The notes: a model not told the origin generated them from the sequence alone. Shown: positions 24,226-32,757, counted from the first letter of the stretch. The stretch is DNA of 64,000 nt from Spirochaetales bacterium (GCA_016936555.1 JAFGXR010000121.1:1-64000); one strand, 5' to 3'. Made by a program: numbers and translations.

Positions 24226-24768
24226 CTATTCAAGACTTCCTTCTTTCGTTCTGGTCTTGGAGTAGGCCAGCAGAAGGAGAGTTCCGAATACACCGGTAGC
24301 TATGGCGCTGCTGATAAAAGCGACAAAACCCTGAGCGAACACCAGATTCACCGGCTCGGAATAGATCAGGATATCCAGAAGAGGAGCGACGATGACCCAG
24401 GCGATGAGATGAGAAACAGCCTGTACAGCGTTAAAGATAAGAATTTCCTTCAGCCCGAATACTCCCGATTCGCTGTCAATCCATTTTTTAGCCAAACCGA
24501 AAAGAAATCCCGCGACGCCGCTGGCGATAACCCAGCTCCACCAGGCTGAACCCCAGAGAAACGTATCACTGAGCGCATGACCGATAAAGGCGATGAGAAA
24601 TCCCGAAATGGGCCCGAAAACCACGGCAAAGAAACTTCCGATGGCATAAGCCGTATGGAATTCTGTATTTGCCACGGGAGAGGGGATTTTCACATACATG
24701 AAAAGAACCGTAAAAAGAGCCGCGCCGATAGCTGTCGCTACCAGAGTCCGAGTGTTGAATTTGAACAC
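24226..24768 (-). CDS. ECF transporter substrate-binding S component (UPF0397-like)
   Basis: A 180-residue membrane protein with about five or six helices, starting at GTG 24768 six bases after AGGAAGG. The order TRTLVATAIGAALFTVLF, then IPSPVANTEFHTAYAIG, then FFAVVFGPISGFLIAFIGHALSD is characteristic of UPF0397-type ECF S subunits. It determines substrate specificity. The substrate cannot be read from sequence; the downstream SAM hydrolases suggest a compound in the methionine/adenosine/SAM circle. It is the first gene of the leftward operon. Confidence 0.85.
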   Translation of the reverse strand: MFKFNTRTLVATAIGAALFTVLFMYVKIPSPVANTEFHTAYAIGSFFAVVFGPISGFLIAFIGHALSDTFLWGSAWWSWVIASGVAGFLFGLAKKWIDSESGVFGLKEILIFNAVQAVSHLIAWVIVAPLLDILIYSEPVNLVFAQGFVAFISSAIATGVFGTLLLLAYSKTRTKEGSLE

Positions 24769-24793
24769 GCTGTACCTTCCTTTGATAATTTTT

Positions 24794-24825
24794 ACTATAC
24801 TTAAACGCTTATATAGTTATGTCAA
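24794..24825 (-). promoter_or_regulatory. Promoter region with inverted repeat before the ECF operon
   Basis: On the minus strand a perfect TTGACA (24825-24820) precedes AAGTAT at 17-base spacing or TATAGT (24799-24794) at 20. The inverted repeat ACTATA-N12-TATAGT (24794-24817) overlaps the spacer and -10, so a repressor bound here would block transcription. No riboswitch was recognised in the short leader. Confidence 0.4.
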
Positions 24826-24898
24826 GTTTTATTTTACACTCTGTAATAAAATAACGGAAGAACTGGTTATTTATGCACAGGAATGTTAAAATTTTCCC

Positions 24899-25837
24899 AT
24901 GGGTTACATTCTAAGCGAACTGATGCTGATATTCCACTTTTCTCTTATTTTTTCTCTGACTGTGCTTTGCTCCATACTCTATTTCAGAACGCGGGATAAA
25001 GTCATTTTCCGCTTTTTCACCCTGCTGTCTCCTCTGTTTCTCTATCTGCTGGTGACTTTGATTTATTATTTGTACGGGGAGGAGCTGAATCTCTTTTTCG
25101 GATCGGCGACTCAGGGAATCTCTCTTTTCTCGCTAGTCTTTGTCAGTTTTCTCATCCCCTTCGTCATATACGGTACGACCGGCTATATGCTTTCCCTGCT
25201 GGAAATAGGGAGCCGCGAAAGAAAAATCGGACTTGCCATTACCAGGATCTGTTCTGTCATTCTCTTTCTCATCAGCCTCTTTATCATTATATATCTGAAC
25301 GGGAGCAACTGGAGGGGCGCCCTGACGAGGGGACTCAACGAGCTTTTTCTCTACAGCAGTCTATTTCTGATTCTGCCGGCTATTGTGGCAACTGTTTTCC
25401 TCAAGCGGAGCAGCGGGAGGGATAATCGCCGTCTACTGACCGATATCATGGTCTCCTTCTATCCCATGCCGGCCTATTTCGCCGTGGATATTTTCTTTTT
25501 CAGGAATCTCCCCTATAAAATGGTTTATCTCTCCTATTCCATTTTTTCTCTGATGATTTACTTTTATATCTCAAAGCATTTCTTCCTGAGCTACGAACCG
25601 GCGCCCGATGACAGACCTCTCGACCTCAACAGCTTTTTCCGGGAAAAAAACATAAGCGAAAGGGAACAGGAGATTATTGAACTGCTGGTTCAGGGGGTGT
25701 CAAACCGGGAAATGGGCGAGACCCTCTACATCTCTTACAATACAGTTAAAACCCATGTGAGAAACATATACAGGAAACTGGACGTGTCCAATAAACTGCA
25801 GCTTCTCTATCTACTCCGCCATCATCGGGAATCATGA
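24899..25837 (+). CDS. Seven-helix membrane LuxR-type transcription regulator (copy 1)
   Basis: A 312-residue protein. Residues 1-235 form about seven hydrophobic helices without a large soluble loop. Residues about 250-312 are a LuxR/GerE helix-turn-helix (NISEREQEIIELLVQGVSNREMGETLYISYNTVKTHVRNIYRKLDVSNK). It thus looks like a one-component membrane-bound regulator that binds DNA from the membrane. A similar protein is encoded at 51970-52911. No target promoter is evident next to it; it is divergent from the ECF operon, which is a possible target. Confidence 0.85.
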   Translation: MGYILSELMLIFHFSLIFSLTVLCSILYFRTRDKVIFRFFTLLSPLFLYLLVTLIYYLYGEELNLFFGSATQGISLFSLVFVSFLIPFVIYGTTGYMLSLLEIGSRERKIGLAITRICSVILFLISLFIIIYLNGSNWRGALTRGLNELFLYSSLFLILPAIVATVFLKRSSGRDNRRLLTDIMVSFYPMPAYFAVDIFFFRNLPYKMVYLSYSIFSLMIYFYISKHFFLSYEPAPDDRPLDLNSFFREKNISEREQEIIELLVQGVSNREMGETLYISYNTVKTHVRNIYRKLDVSNKLQLLYLLRHHRES

Positions 25838-25854
25838 GCTTTCAGGCGGAGTGA

Positions 25855-25995
25855 TCAGGAATCGCACCCGCCGATGGCCATCAGAAGCCCGACGGGGAAT
25901 TGATCGACGGGACGCCGGGAAATAATGGTCCATCCTCCGGAAAGATTAGCCTCAAATACCGCTCCGGGATGAAGAGAATCATTCCCCTGGACGAT
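25855..25995 (-). pseudogene. C-terminal fragment of an unidentified protein
   Basis: The minus-strand frame, closed by TAA at 25996-25998, encodes 46 residues: LHPGAVFEANLSGGWTII, RRPVDQFPVGLLMAIGGC, then stop at 25855. It has no plausible start codon and reads like the folded end of a protein rather than random frame. I do not recognise the family. Probably the leftover of a deleted gene. Confidence 0.3.
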
Positions 25996-26029
25996 TTAAC
26001 AGACAGGCTGATATCCTTATCTTTTAGGC

Positions 26030-27466
26030 ATGAAGTACGAAAAAACCGTTTTTATGACAGGAGCCGCCGGCCATATGGGTTACGAGGGATTGAAGCTCCT
26101 GGCGGAGAACAAGTCCATCAGATTGAAACTGCTCTCCCTTGGCGACCGGAGAAGCCGGACTGTTCTGGCTCCCTACAGCGCTTATGAAAATGTGGAAATC
26201 ATCGAAGGAGACCTGACGGTTTACGACGATGTCTACCGCGGCGTCAGAGGAGCGGATTATGTCCTTCATGTCGGGGCGATCATTCCCCCGGCAGCCGATC
26301 GTTTTCCCGATCTGGCCGACCGGGTCAACTTCGGGGGAACACTCAATATCATCCGGGCCGTCCGGGAGCAGGATGATGCTGACCGGATAAAACTGGTCTA
26401 TATCAGCACTGTAGCGGCGATGGGGGACCGGATGCCTCCCATCCACTGGGTCCAAACCGGAGACCCTATCAAGGTGAGCCGTTTCGACTACTACGGAGCC
26501 AGTAAGGTAAAGGCGGAAAGAGCCGTTATGGAATCGGAACTCCCCTACTGGGTCGTGCTGCGCCAGTCGGGCATGCTGCACCGCGATCTTCTGAAGATCA
26601 TGGATCCCATCATGTTTCACCAGCCCTTGAACAACCGCATGGAGTGGTCTTCCGCCGAGGATTCGGGCCGGATACTCCACAACATCTGCACAATGGATCT
26701 GCCCGGGCCTTTCTGGCGCCAGGTTTATAATATCGGGGGAGGCGAGGAGTACAGGAAGACCAATTTCCAGTTTATGTCCGAAGCCTTTCAGGCCATGGGT
26801 TTTCCCGACTTCCGCAAAATTCTGACGCCGAGGTTTTTCACCTCGGGGAATTTTCACGGATGCTGGTACCTCGACTCGGACCGCCTCGATCAATGGCTCC
26901 ACTTCCGCAAAACTCCATACCGGGTCTTCTTTAAAAAACTGAAGGATGCTCTTCCCTCCATTTATAAAATGAACAGGCTCATACCGGCGGGCCTTATAAA
27001 GAACTGGGTTATGAAGCCTCTGGCCATGAAGGAACAGGGGCCGCTCAACTGGATTAAAAAAAACCGGACCGACCGAATCGAAGCTTTCTGGGGAAGCCGT
27101 CAGGAGTGGGAGAAAATGCCCGAGCGGTGGGATGATTTTGAGACGGCGCAGAATCCCGTTCCGGTAAAAATAGATCAGGGATACGATTTCGGGAAGGATG
27201 ACCGGCAGCTCCGGCTTCGTGATTGCCGGGCCGCAGCGGCTTTCCGCGGGGGGCTCTGCCTGAGTTCCGGAATGAGCCGGGGAGACCTCTATTCGCCTCT
27301 GAAATGGAAATGTTCCTGCGGAAAAGAGTTTTACGCCACGGCCTTTGCCGTTTTGAGAGGGGGGCACTGGTGCCCCGAATGCGATCTCGACACTGAAAAT
27401 TACCGGCGCAGAGCGGTGGAAAATCCCTTTTTCGCCCAGGTTTACAGGAAAATCGCTGAGGTTTGA
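26030..27466 (+). CDS. Extended SDR (NAD-dependent epimerase/dehydratase) with C-terminal zinc ribbon
   Basis: A 478-residue protein. An N-terminal Rossmann fold starts MTGAAGHMGYEG, the NAD(P)-binding loop; DYVLHVGAIIPP follows, then the catalytic Ser-Tyr-Lys set with ISTVAAMGD and FDYYGASKVKAE. This is the extended SDR class acting on sugars or related alcohols. After about residue 340 a distinct C-terminal part ends with a zinc-ribbon-like CSCGKEF ... GGHWCPEC (residues about 427-455). Such a fusion is unusual for an SDR. It stands alone between the LuxR regulator and the toxin-antitoxin remnant. Confidence 0.85.
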   Translation: MKYEKTVFMTGAAGHMGYEGLKLLAENKSIRLKLLSLGDRRSRTVLAPYSAYENVEIIEGDLTVYDDVYRGVRGADYVLHVGAIIPPAADRFPDLADRVNFGGTLNIIRAVREQDDADRIKLVYISTVAAMGDRMPPIHWVQTGDPIKVSRFDYYGASKVKAERAVMESELPYWVVLRQSGMLHRDLLKIMDPIMFHQPLNNRMEWSSAEDSGRILHNICTMDLPGPFWRQVYNIGGGEEYRKTNFQFMSEAFQAMGFPDFRKILTPRFFTSGNFHGCWYLDSDRLDQWLHFRKTPYRVFFKKLKDALPSIYKMNRLIPAGLIKNWVMKPLAMKEQGPLNWIKKNRTDRIEAFWGSRQEWEKMPERWDDFETAQNPVPVKIDQGYDFGKDDRQLRLRDCRAAAAFRGGLCLSSGMSRGDLYSPLKWKCSCGKEFYATAFAVLRGGHWCPECDLDTENYRRRAVENPFFAQVYRKIAEV

Positions 27467-27473
27467 TACGGAG

Positions 27474-27516
27474 ACGTACGCTTGTGGTTGGTATACGTAC
27501 GTTTGTGTGTTATCAT
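27474..27516 (+). promoter_or_regulatory. Promoter with two phased operator repeats (old toxin-antitoxin locus)
   Basis: ACGTACGCTTGTG (27474-27486) and ACGTACGTTTGTG (27495-27507) are direct repeats exactly 21 bases apart, two helical turns. A promoter TTGGTA-N17-TATCAT (27488-27516) is interleaved: one repeat lies just before the -35 box and one in the spacer. This is a typical autorepression layout for an antitoxin. GAAGGAG at 27524-27530 is the ribosome site. Confidence 0.5.
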
Positions 27517-27539
27517 AGATAGTGAAGGAGATTCCGTCT

Positions 27540-27699
27540 ATGGTCTATACTGCTACGGCCTTGCGAAAGGGCATGTAAATTGAAATGGACCCGCGATCCC
27601 TTTGACAGAATCATTACAGCCCAGGCCGATTTCCATCAGTCCGGGCTGATTACAAAAGACAGGACAATCCTGGAGAACTATCCCAGAGCCCTCTGGTAG
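27540..27699 (+). pseudogene. Collapsed antitoxin/PIN-toxin (VapBC-like) module
   Basis: ATG 27540 encodes MVYTATALRKGM then stop; this resembles the start of Phd/YefM-type antitoxins (T-A-x-x-L-R-K). In another frame, 27583-27699 encodes 38 residues with RDPFDRIITAQA and GLITKDRTILENYP, the C-terminal part of PIN-domain toxins (DPFDR.IAAQA ... TKD). About 70 antitoxin residues and 90 toxin residues appear deleted between them. Promoter, operators and ribosome site look intact, so a 12-residue peptide may still be made. The last 22 bases overlap the convergent peptidase gene. Confidence 0.65.
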
Positions 27700-29165
27700 A
27701 AGGCTTTCATATCTTCAAATAATGCTACACGACTCGCAGCTCTTCCATAGAACATATGCCCTCCCGGGTAGTGCTTCACGGTCAGTTTCTTCTTCTGATC
27801 CTCTGTCAGTTTCATCTGGGCGGCCAGCCTGTCTGTAGAAAAATGGGGAGTAACCAGATCGTAGAGCCCGTGGGTGATATACACTTCCATATGGCTGTTC
27901 AGGCTGATACCGTAGCGCAGATCATCGGTGGCTCCCGTCAAACCCTCAAGGGAGTGACCCCTTGTATCATCCTTCCATTTTTCATTGACTTCCATGCTGA
28001 GCAGTTCGTAATCGCGATCCGTCTTAAGGCCGATCTGTTCCCTCAGCTGGCTGTTGATTCCCGCTGTGAAAACCCGGGAGATGGTGTGGAGTGTCGGGTC
28101 CGGTCCACCCAGTTCGTCGCGGTCCGGGAAGGGATCGTCCTGAATCTGGCTGATATCGTAGAGTCCCAGGAGCTTTTTCTTTTCCCGGAGCAGGTTTTTC
28201 ACAAAATAGTCGATGGAAATCCGGCCGCTTTTCGCCTTTACTATGGTCCGGGGGAGACCTATGAAATCGGCGGCTGACGATAGAACTCTGTTTCTGATTG
28301 ATTCCGGGTACAGCTCTCCCGCCGCCAGAACGGGCAGGAGTTCTTTCAGGGCGAATTGAGCGACCCTTTCGCGATAAGCCTCCCGGGATTCATCCCTCCC
28401 GATTTTCCGCGACAGACCGTGGATTGTCGCGGCCTCGGCCATGGTCGGAAATGTATCGACCCAGGGGAGGGCGTCGTAATCGGAGCTGTTAAGCAGGCTG
28501 AACTCCAGAGCCGGCGAGATCAATACGACTCCGGCCAATCCGATCCCGTAGTCTTTCTGGGCCATTTTAGCCAGTTTGGCGACGCGGAATCCCCCGTAAC
28601 TCTCTCCGGCCAGGAAGACCGGGCTTTCCCAGCGGTGGAACTGCGAGAGGAATTTGGACATGAACTCGCCCAGCGATTCCAGGTCCCCTTTCACCTGCCA
28701 GTATTGAATATCCTCTTTATTTTTCTCTTCATCTTTCCCGGTTTTTTCATCGATCATCCGGCTGAAACCGGTGCCTATCGGATCGATAAAGACAAGATCG
28801 GAAAAGGCGAGCCAGCTCTCGGCGTTATCTTTCAGAGCATAGGGGGGAGCTGCGGGCATCCCGTCTTCGGTAAAATCCATTCTCCGGGGACCGATGGCAC
28901 CCATATGCAGATAGGCGGACGAGGCTCCCGGGCCTCCGTTGAAAACGAATGTAACGGGGCGGGGAGATCCGCTCTCCCCGGTGAGAAAATAGCGGACATA
29001 AAACATTTCCGCCTTCGGTTTTTCCTCTTTTCTCAGAATGATCCAGTCGGCTTGTGCTTCATAATCAAATGATTTGCCGTCGGCTCTATATGTAAAAAGA
29101 TTCCGGGAACCTTCCGGTTTGGCGTAATCATCTTTCGATGTAGGGTTTTTGGTATCTTCAGTCAT
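27678..29165 (-). CDS. Serine carboxypeptidase family (S10) protein, probably cytosolic
   Basis: Start ATG 29165 follows AAGGAG at good spacing and gives 495 residues; the frame extends to 29294 without support. Features of peptidase S10: FVFNGGPGASSAYLHMG (oxyanion region), nucleophile Ser in AGESYGG, Asp in HGLYDLVTP and His in YPGGHMFY. The family normally removes C-terminal residues and is secreted or vacuolar, but this protein starts MTEDTKNPTSKDD without a signal peptide. Monocistronic; its 3' end overlaps the toxin remnant. Confidence 0.88.
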   Translation of the reverse strand: MTEDTKNPTSKDDYAKPEGSRNLFTYRADGKSFDYEAQADWIILRKEEKPKAEMFYVRYFLTGESGSPRPVTFVFNGGPGASSAYLHMGAIGPRRMDFTEDGMPAAPPYALKDNAESWLAFSDLVFIDPIGTGFSRMIDEKTGKDEEKNKEDIQYWQVKGDLESLGEFMSKFLSQFHRWESPVFLAGESYGGFRVAKLAKMAQKDYGIGLAGVVLISPALEFSLLNSSDYDALPWVDTFPTMAEAATIHGLSRKIGRDESREAYRERVAQFALKELLPVLAAGELYPESIRNRVLSSAADFIGLPRTIVKAKSGRISIDYFVKNLLREKKKLLGLYDISQIQDDPFPDRDELGGPDPTLHTISRVFTAGINSQLREQIGLKTDRDYELLSMEVNEKWKDDTRGHSLEGLTGATDDLRYGISLNSHMEVYITHGLYDLVTPHFSTDRLAAQMKLTEDQKKKLTVKHYPGGHMFYGRAASRVALFEDMKAFYQRALG

Positions 29166-29418
29166 GACGAACTCCTTAATGTCGCATTTACATAAAACTA
29201 ATCCCATCGGCTGCCGGGGGCAAGGAAAACCTGTTCCCCCTGAAGTGTTTGAATTGGCTGATGCCGCTTCCATAACTGGTTCGGCCTGGATCACGCTATG
29301 GACACGGGGCAGGAAATAGCCGATTTTCCCGGTATCGCCTTTTCTCTGGAGTAACGGTTACTTCATTTCCGGAGAAACTTTCTAGGTAAAGGATGAAAGT
29401 CATATTACACTGTATGAT

Positions 29419-31086
29419 ATGAAAAACGGACCCAAGGGCGACTGGTGGAAGGAAACGACAATTTACCAGATCTATCCCCGCTCATTTCAGGACAGCAACG
29501 GAGACGGGATCGGCGATCTGCCGGGAATCATATCCCGCCTCGATTACATTAAAGATCTGGGATTTGAAACCATCTGGATTTCCCCTTTTTTCGCCAGTCC
29601 CCAGAAGGACTTCGGCTACGATATCGCCGATTATAAAGCCATAGCACCTGAATACGGGACCATGGAGGACTGCGACAGACTCATCGATGAAGTTCATCGC
29701 CGCGACATGAAAATCGTTTTCGATATGGTGCTCAACCACACGAGCGACGAACACCCCTGGTTTATCGAATCGGCTTCATCGAAAGACAATCCCAAACGGG
29801 ACTGGTATGTGTGGCATGATGGGAAAGGACCGGGAAAACCGCCCAATAACTGGCTCTCCCAGGTAGGAGGCAGCGGATGGCATTACAGCGAAAAGACCGA
29901 TCAGTGGTACTGGGCTGCCTTTCTTCCCTTTCAGCCCGACCTTAACTACCGGAACCCCGAAGTAAAGCAAACCATGTTCGATATGCTCCGGTTCTGGCTC
30001 GATAAAGGGGTGGACGGTTTCCGCCTCGATATCATCGGCGCCATTTATGAAGACGGGCAGTTCCGGGACAATCCCTTTTCCTTCAGGCTGCTGCCGGGAC
30101 CGGAGAGTGGAGACAAGTTTTTCCGGTCCGTGGAGATGATCGAAAATCTTCCCGAAACGATTGCCTTCGCCCGTGAACTGCGGGCTGTTCTCGATGAATA
30201 CGAAGGACGGTTTCTCCTGGGAGAGACTTTCGGGTCGCTCAAGGCATTGAGAGAGTTTACAGGTCGGGATCAACCGGAGGGACTGCACAGCACCTTCGTG
30301 TTCAAAAGCATGATGACTCCGATGAAGGCACCAGCCATGAGGAAGCTGATCCACGAACAGGAGGAAACATTCCCCGAACCATGGATAACGACATGGGTCT
30401 ATGCCAACCACGACAGCATGCGCCGGATAAGCTGGTACAAGGGGGATGAGAGGCTTCTCCGTCTGCAGGTTCTTCTTCAGCACACGGCCCGGGGAATCCC
30501 CGTAACGTACCAGGGGGAGGAGATTGCCATGTCTCAGGCTCCGATCAGTCACCGCAAATCTCTTGATCCTGTCGCCCGGGCTTATGGATGGATGCCCGTT
30601 TTTCTTTTCAACTTTTTCAACCGCATGACCCGGGGCGCCATGAACCGCGACGGCTGCCGGACCCCGATGCAGTGGGACGGAAGTCCGAACAGCGGTTTTT
30701 CACCTCCCGGCTCTGAGACATGGCTTCCGGTCAATGAGGATTACAGGTTTTGCAATACGGAGCTTCAGCAGAATGACAGCGAATCACTGCTGAATTTCTA
30801 TAAGAGGCTGCTCTCGCTCCGCAGAGGGGAAGAGGGACTTCGTTCCGGGGCAATGGTTGTTCCTCCTCAGGAGAACGGTCCTGTGCTGCTGGTTTATGAC
30901 AGAATCGGAAAGGGGAACGTTTTCAGAATCTATATGAATTTTTCCCCTAAGCCGCAAAAAATCTCCGGCGTGGAAGGGGAAATCCCGGTTCTCTCTACTG
31001 AATACAGCGAACCGGGGAATTGCAATTCAGCGCTTCTGTCCCCTTATGAAGGACGGATTTTCATCGGGGAAAAACATCGGATATAG
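29419..31086 (+). CDS. Alpha-glucosidase / oligo-1,6-glucosidase (GH13)
   Basis: A 555-residue cytosolic glycosidase of family GH13 (subfamily of oligo-1,6-glucosidases and sucrose/trehalose-phosphate hydrolases). The four conserved regions are seen in order: DMVLNHTSDEHPWF, GFRLDIIGA with the nucleophile Asp, LLGETFGS with the acid/base Glu, and YANHDSMRR. The start of the TIM barrel (YQIYPRSFQDSNGDGIGDLPGI) is at residues 14-34. The 254-base upstream gap contains the palindrome GTAACGGTTAC at 29351-29361, which might be an operator. No sugar transporter lies beside it. Confidence 0.92.
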   Translation: MKNGPKGDWWKETTIYQIYPRSFQDSNGDGIGDLPGIISRLDYIKDLGFETIWISPFFASPQKDFGYDIADYKAIAPEYGTMEDCDRLIDEVHRRDMKIVFDMVLNHTSDEHPWFIESASSKDNPKRDWYVWHDGKGPGKPPNNWLSQVGGSGWHYSEKTDQWYWAAFLPFQPDLNYRNPEVKQTMFDMLRFWLDKGVDGFRLDIIGAIYEDGQFRDNPFSFRLLPGPESGDKFFRSVEMIENLPETIAFARELRAVLDEYEGRFLLGETFGSLKALREFTGRDQPEGLHSTFVFKSMMTPMKAPAMRKLIHEQEETFPEPWITTWVYANHDSMRRISWYKGDERLLRLQVLLQHTARGIPVTYQGEEIAMSQAPISHRKSLDPVARAYGWMPVFLFNFFNRMTRGAMNRDGCRTPMQWDGSPNSGFSPPGSETWLPVNEDYRFCNTELQQNDSESLLNFYKRLLSLRRGEEGLRSGAMVVPPQENGPVLLVYDRIGKGNVFRIYMNFSPKPQKISGVEGEIPVLSTEYSEPGNCNSALLSPYEGRIFIGEKHRI

Positions 31087-31186
31087 TCGAATTCTGCTAC
31101 TGTACCGGTGACACACAATGAAAGGAACGGGCCGTAAGAAGCAGTTCAGGCTGCTTCGGAAGGCCTTTCAGAGGAAGGATTGAATT

Positions 31187-31978
31187 ATGAAACCGAAAAA
31201 CATACTCATTACGGGAACCACGATCGGAGGCATCGGTTTCGAGGCGGCTCTGGAGCTGGCCCCAAGAGGGCATAAGCTTTATATTACAACCCGATCCCTC
31301 CAGAGAGCCGAAGCTGCTGCAGACCGGATAGATCAGGAGATTAAAAAGCTGAGGCCTGAGCCCTATGCACTCGATATTTCCGATTCCGCTTCCATAAACG
31401 AGCTAGCCACGAAGATTAAAGATGGGGGTATAAAACTCGATGTTCTCATAAACAATGCGGGGATTCTCAAGCTCGGCCGTCATTACACGGCGGAGGGGAT
31501 CGAGCTGACTAGGGCCGTCAACTATCACGGAACAAGAGACCTGACCGAAGCGCTTCTTCCTGCAATCAACGATGGCGGCAGAATTATCAATGTCTCTTCC
31601 ATCGTCTCGGCTTACGGCCAGAAGGAGAGGGAGAATTCTTCCGGTTTCAAAGCTTATTGCGATTCGAAACAGGCCTTGAATCTCTACACACAGGAACTGG
31701 CTCTCCGGTTGTCCGGCCGCCGTATCTCCGTCAATGCTCTTCATCCCGGCAGTTACATTTCCAATATCTGGAAGGGGATCTGGCCGGAAAGCCGGATCAT
31801 GACCGCATTAATCGGGCTTGTGGAAAAATCGGGAATGCTTTCGGTCAGAAAAGGGGCTGTTACCATGGTGTATCTTGCCGATTCGCAAGATGTTGAAAAG
31901 GTGACAGGGGAATACTTCAAAAACCGGCGTTCCATTCCCTGGCCCAGGAACTGCCGGTATGAAGGAGGCACGGTTTGA
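31187..31978 (+). CDS. Short-chain dehydrogenase/reductase
   Basis: A 263-residue classical SDR. The cofactor loop is TGTTIGGIGFEAALELA (TGx3-4GxG form), NNAG is at about residue 87, Ser in NVSSIVSAYG, and the active Tyr/Lys in FKAYCDSKQALN (YxxxK). The length and the PG motif (LHPGSYISNIW) after the active site match. The substrate is unknown. Its stop overlaps the start of the flavodoxin-ferredoxin gene, so both proteins are probably made together and may share an electron or redox role. Confidence 0.9.
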   Translation: MKPKNILITGTTIGGIGFEAALELAPRGHKLYITTRSLQRAEAAADRIDQEIKKLRPEPYALDISDSASINELATKIKDGGIKLDVLINNAGILKLGRHYTAEGIELTRAVNYHGTRDLTEALLPAINDGGRIINVSSIVSAYGQKERENSSGFKAYCDSKQALNLYTQELALRLSGRRISVNALHPGSYISNIWKGIWPESRIMTALIGLVEKSGMLSVRKGAVTMVYLADSQDVEKVTGEYFKNRRSIPWPRNCRYEGGTV

Positions 31979-32751
31979 AGGGAATAAAGGGTGTTTTCTT
32001 TTCTCCCACTGGTACATCCGAGAGGGTTCTCAACGCGGTTATCGAAGGATCGGGCCGTTCATGCCCATCCCTGGTGAACCTGACTTATGAAGAGAGTTTT
32101 TGTGATTTTAAAAAGGAGGATGTCGTCCTCTTCACCTTTCCCGTATACGCCGGGAGAATCCCCCTGACAGCACTGGACAGAATGAGAAATCTGAGAGGAG
32201 AGGGGACCCGGGCGGTCGTGATTGTCGTTTATGGAAACAGGGCTTTCGATGACGCGCTTCTGGAATTGGCCGATGTCGTCGAGTCTCAAGGCTTTGTCGT
32301 AATATCGGCGGCCGCTTTTATCGGGGAGCACTCCTATTCGAATGAGATCTATCCCATCGCATCCGGACGGCCTGATACAAGGGACCTGGAAAAAGCCCGT
32401 CAATACGGAGGGAATCTGGCGGATCTTCTGAACGGGGCGATCGAAACGGCGAAGCCACCTGTTCCGGGAAACCGGCCCTATCGGGAGAGAGTTCCTGATA
32501 ACCCTGTCCATCCCATAACCGACGAGGATCTCTGCACGCTCTGTATGGACTGTGCCGATGTCTGTCCGACGGGAGCCATCGACAAAGCATCACCCTCGGA
32601 AACAGACGGGAGGAAATGCATCAAATGCTGTGCCTGTATAAAAGTATGCAGGGCCGGAGCAAGAACCTTTCAGGATCCGGGAATCCAGGCTATAACAGAG
32701 AAACTGTTTAATCATTTCGGCGAAAGGCAGGAGCCGGAATTTTTCTTCTGA
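31975..32751 (+). CDS. Flavodoxin-like plus two [4Fe-4S] domain protein (EFR1-type)
   Basis: A 258-residue protein starting at TTG 31975, overlapping the SDR stop. Residues 1-165 form a flavodoxin-like domain with the FMN phosphate loop SPTGTSERVL near the start and FTFPVYAGRIP. The C-terminal part has two ferredoxin-type clusters: CTLCMDCADVCPTGAI and CIKCCACIKVCRAGA. This is the EFRO/EFR1 family of electron-transfer proteins found in anaerobes. Probably passes electrons between a flavin and a partner enzyme, perhaps the coupled SDR. Confidence 0.88.
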   Translation: MKGIKGVFFSPTGTSERVLNAVIEGSGRSCPSLVNLTYEESFCDFKKEDVVLFTFPVYAGRIPLTALDRMRNLRGEGTRAVVIVVYGNRAFDDALLELADVVESQGFVVISAAAFIGEHSYSNEIYPIASGRPDTRDLEKARQYGGNLADLLNGAIETAKPPVPGNRPYRERVPDNPVHPITDEDLCTLCMDCADVCPTGAIDKASPSETDGRKCIKCCACIKVCRAGARTFQDPGIQAITEKLFNHFGERQEPEFFF

Positions 32752-32757
32752 TTCTTC

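Noticed and set aside
26024-27367. A 447-codon open frame on the minus strand
   Set aside because: It lies wholly opposite the SDR gene, has no domain likeness, and follows the codon pattern of the real gene in antisense.
29351-29361. GTAACGGTTAC palindrome as a sugar-regulator operator
   Set aside because: It has an odd centre, unlike the central CG of LacI-type operators, and only one copy; mentioned only in the glucosidase entry.
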